Shown in pieces: positions 35,808 through 44,287 of a stretch of DNA of 64,000 bases. Where the stretch lies: assembly GCA_050084515.1 (NCBI GenBank), contig CM114271.1, positions 3,224,001 to 3,288,000 of the forward strand. Direction: 5' to 3'. The DNA is from Blasia pusilla (taxonomy: Eukaryota; Marchantiophyta; Marchantiopsida; Blasiales). Position numbers and translations under genes: made by a program. The notes beneath the pieces are model-generated. The model did no database searches. It was given only the letters and a program-made list of their open reading frames with translations, and had not been told where the DNA came from. Position 1 is the first letter of the stretch, and every line of letters starts with the position of its first letter.

Positions 35808-37340
35808 TTGGTGGTGGTGCGGCATCGGCGTTGGTCATCACGGAGCTGTCTGGTGGCCTGGTTGGGCCTGGTTGGGGACCGTGATGCGGACAGTGGTGGT
35901 TTTACACGGAGTGGATTGAGGTATCTACTACCTTTTCCACTTCTGACGGTTGATGAAGAGAAGGACGAGGGTGTTCCAAACACCGAGTCTTCTACGTTGG
36001 TATCGAGTGTTGCAGCTCCATTGATTTGGGACATGGACGAGATATATGGGGCCATGAAGGGCCCACGATGATACTCGGATGCAGTGGACACCATTGAGTT
36101 GGAGGACTTCATGCAGGAGTTTGATACGTGATGTGATATGCAGCTGTTGCGGAACGCCACGTTGTTTACACCCTTCTTGGCTAGGAAGGGGTTGTTTCAA
36201 CACTTGGAGGGACCACCCATGGACGATTACCATGAGTTTAGGAAGGACCATGTTGTTGAGATTGAGGCGTGGAGACAATATTGGTCTCCAGGCTATGTGT
36301 CTATCACCCATGGTGGTATTGGTAGTAGTGCTCCTACTATGCCAGCCAGCCCGACGTTGAGTGGTACGAGTACGAGCAGGAGTGGGAGTACCAGTGGAGA
36401 TACCGGTGGGGGTACTAGTGGAGGTACTAGTGCCCCACCATCGTTCAGCCTGCTTGTAGAGTTCTTCAAGAGGTTGAAGAAGAACTATCAGGGAGTGAAG
36501 ACAGAGAAGTTGAGGAGTCTTCAAGAATTTGAGCGAAAGATTGGTAAGAGTCTTCGTGAGGCATACACTTGTATGCGTCGCTTGATTTCACTTACCCAAG
36601 GTGTGACTAAAGCTCAAGAAGTCAAGTTTTGGTATGGGATCTTGGACAGAGAGTTGCGCCGCAGGGTATATGATCTACTCTTATGAGTGATGATTCACCC
36701 ACATTGACCCATGTGTTTGCTCTATCTGAGAAGATTGAGCTTAATATGGTAAAGGGGAGAGTGGTGACATCCGCATTCAGTAGGGATACAACTACTACTT
36801 CTCGTGTTCAGCAGCCCATCTCACATTCTCGTAGTAGTGGTGGTGGTAGTAGTAGTGGGAGTCGTGGGGGTTACACACGACCTCAGTCAGGTCCTAGAGG
36901 GACACTTGCGTAGAGACCATTGCCTTCATTTGCTGCCCCGAGCAAGGACACTCATGTTGGACATGTGGAGCTGATCATGTTAGGAGTTTTTGTCCCCAAG
37001 AGGATGGGAGACGGACTTTGGAGGATGGGCCTCAATCGGCCCCAACTCAGAGTGATCATTGCGGGAGACCAGGTCATCCTCGAGAGCGTTGCTTTGATCT
37101 TCATCCAGAGTTGAGATCAGGCCGCAGCCGTGGTGGAGTAGCTCCGAGAGGCCGAGGTGGTAGAGGTGGTAGAGGTGGACCATTGGTTGGAGAGCCTACG
37201 GTGGCTATCCCTACCACTACGACAGAGTCAGCTATGGCTGCCAGGATTGAGCGATTGGGAGCGGTTGGCTTCTATTGTTGGTATCCAAAGATAGATCAGG
37301 TTCGGGAGCAGCGGCTTCCACCTCTTATGGAGGGATGATC
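35808..37340 (+). pseudogene. Gypsy gag (capsid and zinc knuckles), broken
   Basis: The start near 35808 is inferred from the second copy, which shares GGFTRSG/RGFARSG-like sequence. Stops TGA at 36069 and 36129 break the frame, the latter TGG in the other copy. The capsid-like core (36138-36686) has PMDDYHEF, LLVEFFKRLKKNYQGVKTEK and SLREAYTCMRRLISLTQG. The frame then shifts at an ATGA overlap (36683), again before the knuckles, and back to the pol frame near 37275. Two knuckles are visible: CWTCGADHVRSFC, with one residue fewer than the standard spacing, and DHCGRPGHPRERCFDLHPE, where the first Cys is replaced. An RG-rich stretch follows. Gag would form the particle and bind RNA. Confidence 0.85.
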
Positions 37341-38400
37341 TCTCTTATATGGCGAGTGCAAAGACCGAGGTTGAGGCATCGCAGCGATTTGAGAGGAGCC
37401 ACTCGAGCGTTAGAGCCACCTGGTGCTACTGTGGAGTTGGACCCACAGAGGGGTGAGGTTGGGAGGCAGGCTAGGCTTCCCCAATCATACTTGTTGTCTG
37501 AGGTGCTTAGGACTCCATCCATGGTTCCTACGCAGCCTATTGAGCCGACAGTGGGGACCGAGGCATCTACATCGCGTGTAGTAGACACGGATGCAAAGAT
37601 CAATGCAAAGATTGTGCGGATGGCAACTTTAGTGTTGGGATCCCCATTGTTTTCGGCCACGAAGCTGATGGCTTGAAGAGTTGACTTAGCTCGTGTATTT
37701 CAGCTAGCAGCCACGTTGTGTGAACGTGGGGATGTTACTGCTATACGTGCTGAGGTGGATGAGGGTGTTGCGGTGGAGCGACCCTCTATGTCAGGTGTAG
37801 CATTGAGTACTAGTGCTACTTGGCAGGCAACAGCGGCGAAGATGGATGCATTACCAGCCCGGCCAGCCATTGATCGTGAGAGGCTTACACCTGGTGTATG
37901 TATGTTGGACAACCAGAGTGGGATATTCCGATTGGTGAGTCCTACAGGACATGTGTATAGACCAGATAGAGTCTTGTTAGACTCTAGTGCCTAACCTTTG
38001 ATGTTGGGAAAGGCGGCATGTATTGGTTTGGGTATTCGGAGGTCAGAGCTTGAGCCTTGCCCATTCCAGATTCAAACATCACTTGGAGGAGCCAATGATA
38101 TGTCTCAATTCATGACACGGGAGAAGTTTTCTGTACAGTTGAGACCAGATCATGTGACTGATAGCTCCCGATTGGGAGTACCTACAGTGGTCACATCAGC
38201 CGAGTCATATGATGTACTAGTTTGAGGAGCATTATTGAACCCGATGGGTTTTCAGATGGATTACTGGACTGAGACAACGTCTTATAGACCTGGTAGGCAA
38301 TCCGGGGATGGACGTATGAGCCAAGTTTATGTGAGATTTGTTTATGGGGCTCGACCAGGAGGGTCTTCCCCAACAGCGTTAGCATCTGTGGCTGGTTTTA
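37341..38400 (+). pseudogene. Aspartic protease domain of the gypsy polyprotein
   Basis: The retropepsin motif is at about 37974-37994: LLDSSAQ, where the second gypsy copy has LDSGAQPL, so the DSGA site has lost its Gly. A TAA at 37992 corresponds to CAA in that copy. Downstream ESYDVLV and NPMGFQMDYW followed by SGDGRMSQ fit the C-terminal part of this protease family in plant gypsy elements. Further stops: TGA at 37674 and 38223. The protease would release gag, methyltransferase and pol parts from the polyprotein. Inactive in this copy. Confidence 0.7.
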
Positions 38401-38639
38401 GTGGAGTAGTCACTTGGCCAGGACAATTTTTGGAGGGTAATGTTTCCGCTATGGATTCTCTTGTGCATGAGGAGGTAGAGGAGGTCCCTATTTTTGTAGC
38501 AGTGGCATCCTCATCATTGGATGTGCCACTTTGGAGTTCAGGCGGTGCACTACGGCAGGAGGCTGATCGCCTAGTGCAGGAGGCTTGGTGTGAGGTTGTT
38601 ATATCTCACGAGGAAGAGGAGGCCCCACGGCGGACTCCT

Positions 38640-39880
38640 ACTTCTGGTCCAGTTGGGTTATCTCCTTTGGATACTACACCCATTGTATGGCAGTATCCGC
38701 CGAAGGGCATTTGTGTGTTAGATCTCTTTGGTGGGATTAGCATTGGTTTGGCTCTAGTGTTGCAGGCCGGTATTCCTGTGCGGAGATACGTGTATGTGGA
38801 GCAAGATGAGACGGCCCAGAGAGTCTCATCCCGACATATTGGTCAGTTGATGCGGAGATATCCTGAGTTGTTGCCGCCATCAGCTATTCGTGGGTACTAG
38901 CGTGGTTTGCCGTCACACATTGCATTGTTGCGGGCGCAAGACCTTGAGAGGGTCGGTCCTGTGGATTTGGTGATTGCTGGATGGCCATGTCAGGGTCATA
39001 TACGTGTTGGTTGTGGTAAGGGATTACACGACCCTAGGTCTTGATTGTTTTGGGAGATGTTACGGGTGTTACAACATCTTCAGGTTCATCAGGCACGTGT
39101 TCCAACTTACATTCTGGGTGACACTCGGACCCAGATGATGGTGAGTGTTCATGAGGTGCGGTCTTGGATTGGACCAGAGGTGTTGTTGGATGCAGTGCGA
39201 GTTGGCTCACGTGCACATCATCCACGCTTGTGGTGGACAAACTTGTTTCCTAGGGAGGTTCTACGTCGAGCATATGATGTAGTGCAGCGGGATCCTTGCC
39301 TTACAGTGGATAGTATCTTGGATAGTGGGCGACTTTCTCAGGTGGTGAGGGTTATTGATCGGTCACCCATGGCAATGGTGAACCGTGTGGGCCAGCCTAG
39401 GATGGCACTACCCACATTTGTGAGTTTTCCCTCGTCACATGCCTACAAGGAAGGTGGTCTCGGGCTTGTATGGGATTCTCATGTGCGACAGTTGGTGGAG
39501 CCTAACGCTGATGAGAGAGAGCGTGCGATGGGATTTGCTACTGGTGAGACAGTGGTTGCTTCCATTTCTGAAGCTTCACGACGTCATGTGTTGGGTCAGG
39601 CCATGGACCTGAATTGTTTGACTTGGATTTTGAGTCTTGGTATGGACGAGCAGCGTCGACTTTGGACTATGTCCATGGGTCTTCCACCCCTTGTGATGAG
39701 CTCGATGGCTACCGGGACGGTAGAGGCATCGGCTGGGGGCAAGGATAGTAGTATTTTGCATCCTTGGAGTAAATGGGATGTAATGGCTAGGCATGTGGAG
39801 TTGGTTGCTCATGCTGGTGGAGGAGTTATTTGCTCAGATGATGGTGTAGCTAAGGGTGTACCATCTTGTGAGGGGATTGC
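38640..39880 (+). pseudogene. C5-cytosine DNA methyltransferase domain inside the retroelement polyprotein
   Basis: In frame with protease and RT. Motif I (SAM binding): VLDLFGGISIGLALVLQAG at 38715-38771. Motif II-like: YVEQDETAQRV. Motif IV with the catalytic Cys: DLVIAGWPCQGH (PCQ at 38985-38993). A GKGLHDPRS stretch follows, as in many C5 methyltransferases. Motif VIII-like: VGSRAHHPRLWWTN (39201-39242). Motifs IX-X: ERERAMGFATG then LGQAMDLN (about 39510-39620). Motif VI (ENV) is not visible; at its place is TYILGDTR, so a few residues seem to be deleted. Stops: TAG 38898, TGA 39042. PCQ and the order of motifs recall bacterial-type or DNMT1/CMT-type enzymes more than DRM/DNMT3. It would transfer methyl groups from SAM to cytosine. 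Inactive here, but the ancestral element clearly encoded a full domain. Confidence 0.88.
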
Positions 39881-39935
39881 GTAGTAGCCAATGGCATCGT
39901 CCTCTCCCTCTAGTGTGCCAGTGGAGGAGACTTAG

Positions 39936-40646
39936 GAGCCATTACTTGGGCCCAAGCTTACGGGAGGTGAGAAACGACGCTTGACACAATTCCTACGTGC
40001 TTATAGGAGTTGTTTTGCCTTGAGCATGAAGGAGTTGGGTGCTTTGGTTGGACCCGGTATACGGATTGATTTGGCTAGTGATATGCCAATCTTTCGTCGT
40101 CCCTACCGATATAGTGATATGGAGAGGGACCTGATTCAGACTAGGACGTTGGACCTTTTGGAGGCTGGATTAGTGGAGTTGTCGCATGGAGAATATGCAC
40201 CTACCGAGTTTCAGAGAGTGATGGACAGCATCCTAGCAGGGTTGGATTTTGTTTGGTGTTACATTGATGATATCTTGGTGTTCAGTAACATGGTGGAGGA
40301 GCATCATATACATTTGCAGATTGTGTTCGAGCGGTTGAAAGCTCATGGTCTACGTTTGCATCCAGGAAAGTGTAAGTTCTTCCATGAGGATGTTGAGTAC
40401 TTGGGTCATGTGATCTATCCAGGTGGTTTGGGAGTTCAGCAAGCAAAGGTGGAGGCTATTGCACTTATTCCGCGTCTGGTAGATGTGAGTAGAGTTTGGG
40501 AATTCATGGGATTGGATTACTACTATCGGAGGTATGTGAAGGGATTTAGTGCTATGGCAAAGCCTTTGAACCAATTGCTAAAATCATATCAAGAGTGGCA
40601 CTCGGGAGATGATCAGGAGAGAGATTTTGTGGAGCTCAAGGCCTAG
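39936..40646 (+). pseudogene. Reverse transcriptase, internally deleted
   Basis: The N-terminal part (FRRPYRYSDMERDLI, LLEAGLVELSHGEYA) is joined in frame to PTEFQRVMDSILAGLDFVW, then the YIDD box (40260-40271) and LHPGKCKFF, and the connection region. Gypsy RTs have roughly 80-90 residues between EYA and EFQ, including the first catalytic Asp (the LDL..GYHQ block) and the FGL.NAP block up to its last residues. They are absent; the junction is near 40197-40209. Upstream stops TAG at 39882, 39885 and 39933; downstream TAG at 40644. The enzyme copies element RNA into DNA; this copy could not. Confidence 0.9.
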
Positions 40647-40649
40647 TTA

Positions 40650-41060
40650 GTGGCGGCGCCTATCTTGAGGAGACCTATCAAAGGGCGCCCATTTCAGTTA
40701 TACACCGATTGGAGTAGGTTGGGACTTGGAGCGGTGTTGACACAACATGATGATGAGCACATGGAGTTTGTGGTGGCCTATGCAAGTCGTTCGATTAATA
40801 CAACGGAGTTGTGCTACAGTTCATATGAGGGAGAGTGCTTGGCAGTAGTGTGGGTTGTGGCACACTTTAGGTGTTACTTGTTTGGCGCACAGTTTACCCT
40901 TGTTACTGATCACCAGCCGCTCAAGTGGTTGATGGAGTTTGACAAGCTTACAGGGAAGCTTGCACGGTGGGCTCTTATCTTACAGGAGTATGACTTCTAG
41001 GTGATACATAGACCTGGAGTTGCCAACCTTGATGTTGATGGGTTGAGTAGGAACCCATGT
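40650..41060 (+). pseudogene. RNase H domain of the gypsy polyprotein
   Basis: Catalytic-type residues occur in order: YTDWSRLGLGAVL (Asp), YSSYEGECLAVVW (Glu) and VTDHQPLKWL (Asp), matching the RT_RNaseH domain of gypsy elements. A TAG at 40998 separates QEYDF from VIHRPGVANLDVDGLSR, the family's C-terminal motif. It degrades RNA in the RNA-DNA hybrid. Confidence 0.9.
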
Positions 41061-42530
41061 ACTAGCCAAGAGGATGCAACTGGGGCTAGATGGCATGGCG
41101 AGGTTGATGAGGAGATGGTGCCAGGTTGGCATGCATCCGCCTTTTTATGTTGGTTAGGGGTGGACTCTAGTATGGAGGACCACATGACATCTTACTCTAG
41201 TCAGAGGGTAGATGGCCAGCCTTCAGATCCTAAGGTTGGAGATGGTGGTACGGATCAGCGTGATATTCATGATGATGCATTGGTGTTGGAGTTCCTACGG
41301 ACCAGTAGGGTGCCAGGCATAGTGAGTGCCAAGGAGCGAGACCGTGTTCTTCAACATGCTAAGAGGTATCGATTGGAGGGAACACATATTCTCCGTGTGT
41401 GGGAGGATGGTAGAGTACGAGTAGTGCCGCATTTGGCTCGGAGAGAGCGCATTGTGCGACATGCCTATGAGGAGTTAGGACATTTTGGGGTAAAGCGTAC
41501 GTATAGCTTACTCCTTGGTCAGTATTGGTGGCGTGGCATGCATACTCAGGTGCAGCACTTGGTGTCATGTTGTATGGTTTGTGACCGGGTGAGGGCATCA
41601 TTCAATGCTCCTACACCACAGTTACACCCCTTGCCTATTATGGGGTTGGGTTACCGTTGGAGTGTGGACTTTGCGGGACCGTTACCGTTGAATGTACGAC
41701 ATCATCGATATGTGTTGGTGATGGTGGAGCACTTCTCCAAGTGGATTGAGTCGGTAGCATTACCTGACAAGGCAAGTGAGGAAACGGCGTATGCCTTTCT
41801 TGATAGAGTGCTTAGTCATTTTGGTGCACCAGCTGAAGTGCTGACCAACCAGGATACAGAGTTTCAGGGTGAGTTTCAGGTCTTGTGTGACAAGGCGTTG
41901 ATTGATCATCGGACCACGTCTCGAGATCATCCAGAGGCGGATGGTTCGGTTGAGCGTGTGTTTCAGAAGGTGAAGAGGGCATTGTGCAAGTATGGCCTAC
42001 AGAAGGGGCATCTTGGAGATTGGGATATTCAGTTGCCATGGTTAGCCATGGGGTATAGGTTCAGTCGCCAAGCATCCTTGGCTTTCTTCTCACCTTATTT
42101 TCTCTTATACGGCCGAGATCCAGACTTGCCAGAGGAAATTCGTCAAGAGTCTAGTGAGGTGGTGAACCTTGATAACCCAGAGATGTGGATGAGAGTGTGT
42201 TCTCAGCGGGCAGAGCTCTTTCAGAGAGTTATGCCAACAGCCTTTGAGAACCTTGCCATGGCTCAACACAGGGAAACGTTGCGGTATGCAACCATTCGGG
42301 GTGGAGGTTATCGACCATCGATTCGTAGGTTCCATGTGGGGGACTATGTCTATGTGCAGAAGATTGCATCGACAACGTTGGATGTGACGGCAGGTCGCAC
42401 TATTTTACGAGTGCGCGAGGTGTTAGCTTATGGAGTTCTCATGTTGGAGGGTTGTGATGGAGTTTTTTGGAAGGACCATGTGCGTAATTGTACGCCATAT
42501 CATCTTCCAAATGTGGATGGTACTCTTGAA
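41061..42530 (+). pseudogene. DDE integrase of the gypsy polyprotein
   Basis: The zinc-binding HHCC region has HAYEELGHFGVKRT and CCMVCDRV (about 41460-41590). In the catalytic core, Asp is at 41667 (SVDFAGP), Asp at 41853 (NQDTEF) and Glu at 41952 (GSVERVF); spacing by hand is D-x61-D-x32-E. The C-terminal SH3-like part has FHVGDYVYVQK. The 567-codon stretch 41001-42704 is free of stops, the longest intact part of the element. Gypsy integrases insert the cDNA into chromosomes. The Asp-Glu spacing is shorter than the usual 35, with no visible break, so it may be a lineage feature. Confidence 0.92.
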
Positions 42531-42563
42531 CCAAGCTTAGCCATGATACGTGCTAGCTTGAGG

Positions 42564-42704
42564 TGCATGTTGTGTGGATCTACTGGTAACGTAGCCCGTA
42601 TGTTGGTGTGTGATCGGTGTTCTAGGGATTGGCACATGATGTGTTTGACTCCACGTATGGATGTTGTTCCTACTGGAAGGTGGGTTTGTCCTCGAAGTAC
42701 TTAG
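42564..42704 (+). pseudogene. C-terminal PHD finger fused to the integrase
   Basis: CMLCGSTGNVARMLVCDRC, HMMC and WVCPRS follow the C4-H-C3 pattern of PHD zinc fingers: Cys1-Cys4, Cys17-Cys20, His-x2-Cys, then W-x-C. The final Cys is replaced (CPRST) just before the TAG at 42702. PHD fingers bind histone H3 tails, commonly reading Lys4 methylation. At the end of an integrase it takes the position of the chromodomain in chromoviruses, so a role in choosing insertion sites is the natural inference. Loss of one ligand may make this copy nonfunctional. Confidence 0.85.
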
Positions 42705-42877
42705 GAGAGGTAGATGACTTGATCTTTGCATGATATGGATTACATATAGGCAACTAACGATGGGGCAACCTAGCACCCGACCTTCTGATTCATGCACCCA
42801 AGAAGGTGTATAGCATGTAGTAGATGTATAGGGCTACCTGGGAGTTAAAGGGACCTAACCGCCAGTTAGAGGCGCAA

Positions 42878-42981
42878 GTTGTGGTACACTTGTGTTTGTG
42901 GATGCTCTCGTCTATGTTATGTATGTATGTGAGTATGGTATGTCAGCGATGTATGTTGTATGACGATGTGGATTCGCACGA
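42878..42981 (+). repeat. Split repeat segment B1
   Basis: A 104-bp segment starting GTTGTGGTACAC and ending GATTCGCACGA. It recurs as B2 (43354-43457) with about four differences. It abuts A2 on its right. A purine-rich stretch (GGGAGTTAAAGGGA, about 42840-42853) lies 25 bp upstream and could be a polypurine tract. Confidence 0.9.
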
Positions 42982-43353
42982 TAGCTTTCATGACCATACG
43001 GATTATGTCGTAGAGTATAGAGTGCTAGTAGAGGCCATACCTAATGTAGGGCCATAGTGGCTAGGAAGAGATGCGGTTTCATACATAGGGTTGGGGGTTA
43101 CTCACTTGAGGGTGACTTTTCCAATAGGGCCCGCTCTTAGGTTGGAGGATATAGTGTGGAGTGCACTCAAAGAACAGTTAGTTCTTTGAGTTGAGCCTGT
43201 TGCGTTGGGAGTTAGCCTTGGTAGTGAGTAGAGCTCTTGGCTATGGTGGTTCCCGCAAGTTTCGACCTGGATTCTCCCATTGTGGAGTGGGTTTGGCTCG
43301 ATTGCATGTGATTCTATACGTGTTTTATGACAGTAGGTCTTTCATGGATTTCA
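42982..43353 (+). repeat. Terminal repeat A2
   Basis: The second copy of A1, about 95% identical by hand count over 368 bases. It lies between B1 and B2 without spacer. Confidence 0.9.
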
Positions 43354-43457
43354 GTTGTGGTACACTTTTATTTGTGGATGCTCTCGTCTATGTTATGTAT
43401 GTATGTGAGTATGGTATGTTATCGATGTATGTTGTATGACGATGTGGATTCGCACGA
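43354..43457 (+). repeat. Split repeat segment B2 (3' end of the element)
   Basis: It repeats B1 base for base except about four positions, and marks the right boundary. The following bases (catgggcaag) do not match the sequence after B1 or the left flank. Confidence 0.9.
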
Positions 43458-43917
43458 CATGGGCAAGTTGATCTAAAATTTTCTCAATCCTATCCCCGGC
43501 ACCTATTCATCCTTGAGTTAGATCAAGAGGGTCATAGGGTGAGTTAGACAAGGAGGAGTACTAAAAAAAACCTTGAGGTGTGTGGCCAAACTTGAGCTTA
43601 GGACCAACTAATCTTCAAGGAGCCTATTTCCCGCTATGATAAAATATCCTACATGCTAGGAGGGAGAACAACAAATAATTTATTCTTTTATCCATTTGCA
43701 AACCCATAGTAAGTTACCTTAACCACAATAAGAAAATCCAAGGATGAATAGACTCAAACATCCTATCTTATGATGTGGATAGGTAGGCCCTTGAAAGTTT
43801 CATCATAAGTGTAGCAGAATGTTCATATTTCAAATATTAAGCCTTCTCACACATACATATCATATCCATAAGGTTTCTTGAATTCTTGCAAGGGAAAAGT
43901 GGGCATGACATTATATC
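43458..43917. other. Right flank of the gypsy element, no gene
   Basis: AT-rich DNA between the gypsy element and the MITE. Nothing recognisable. Confidence 0.5.
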
Positions 43918-44287
43918 TTAGGGCCTTATCCCATGGCCCCGTTTCTTGGGGTCGCGTGCGACCCCAAGAAACGGCCCTCTGGCTGAAATCTCCGGTTGGC
44001 TGCCTGTTCTCACCCGGTTTCAGGCTGAATACCCGGCCTGAAACCGCACACCCCCCCTCCCCTCGCTAGTCACTCTACAGAATCGGTCTGTCACTCGCTC
44101 TCCAAAGAGAACAATCTTGGGGTCGCACTTCTTGCGCCCAAAAATTTTGGCCGCAAGGAATGTGGCGATCCCGTCAAGTTTCTGCAACTCCGACTACAAA
44201 CATACAACTTTGGGTCATAGGGTAAAGTTGATCTAGCCTAACGGCTAACGTCGGTGAGTGATGTTGGCCCATGGGATAAGGCCCTTA
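43918..44287. mobile_element. PIF/Harbinger-type MITE with TTA target duplication
   Basis: The element 43921-44284 (364 bp) begins GGGCCTTATCCCATGG and ends with its reverse complement CCATGGGATAAGGCCC. It is flanked by TTA on both sides (43918-43920, 44285-44287). A TTA duplication and GGG/GGC-starting inverted repeats are the Harbinger/Tourist signature. GC-rich against its AT-rich surroundings; no transposase. Near-identical ends suggest recent movement. Confidence 0.9.
43939..43974. repeat. Perfect 17-bp-stem palindrome inside the MITE
   Basis: Arms 43939-43955 (CCGTTTCTTGGGGTCGC) and 43958-43974 are perfect inverted complements around 2 nt. A further copy of TTGGGGTCGC lies at about 44115. 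It could fold as DNA cruciform or as an RNA hairpin. Confidence 0.9.

Larger units (their letters stand above)
34086..43457 (+). mobile_element. Ty3/gypsy retrotransposon carrying a DNA methyltransferase and a PHD finger
   Basis: About 9.4 kb. Order: repeat A1 (34086-34461), leader, gag (35808-37340), protease, C5 DNA methyltransferase, reverse transcriptase, RNase H, integrase, PHD finger (ends 42704), then repeats B1, A2 and B2. From about 37275 to 42704 everything is in one frame, interrupted only by stops. A1 and A2 differ at roughly 17 of 368 aligned bases by hand count, so the insertion is not recent. The terminal repeats follow a split-direct-repeat pattern rather than two equal LTRs. 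No target-site duplication was found. Gypsy elements replicate through a cytoplasmic RNA intermediate; methyltransferase-bearing relatives have been reported in a charophyte alga. This copy is defective: stops, gag frameshifts, RT deletion. Confidence 0.9.

Noticed and set aside
35369-36524. Minus-strand ORFs of 263 and 198 codons
   Set aside because: They lie antisense to the leader and gag of the gypsy element, have no domain, and gag is clearly on the plus strand.
34086-43457. Tyrosine-recombinase (DIRS/Ngaro) retrotransposon
   Set aside because: The repeat layout fits, but the element encodes a clear zinc-finger plus DDE integrase and a gypsy-type protease; no tyrosine recombinase was seen.
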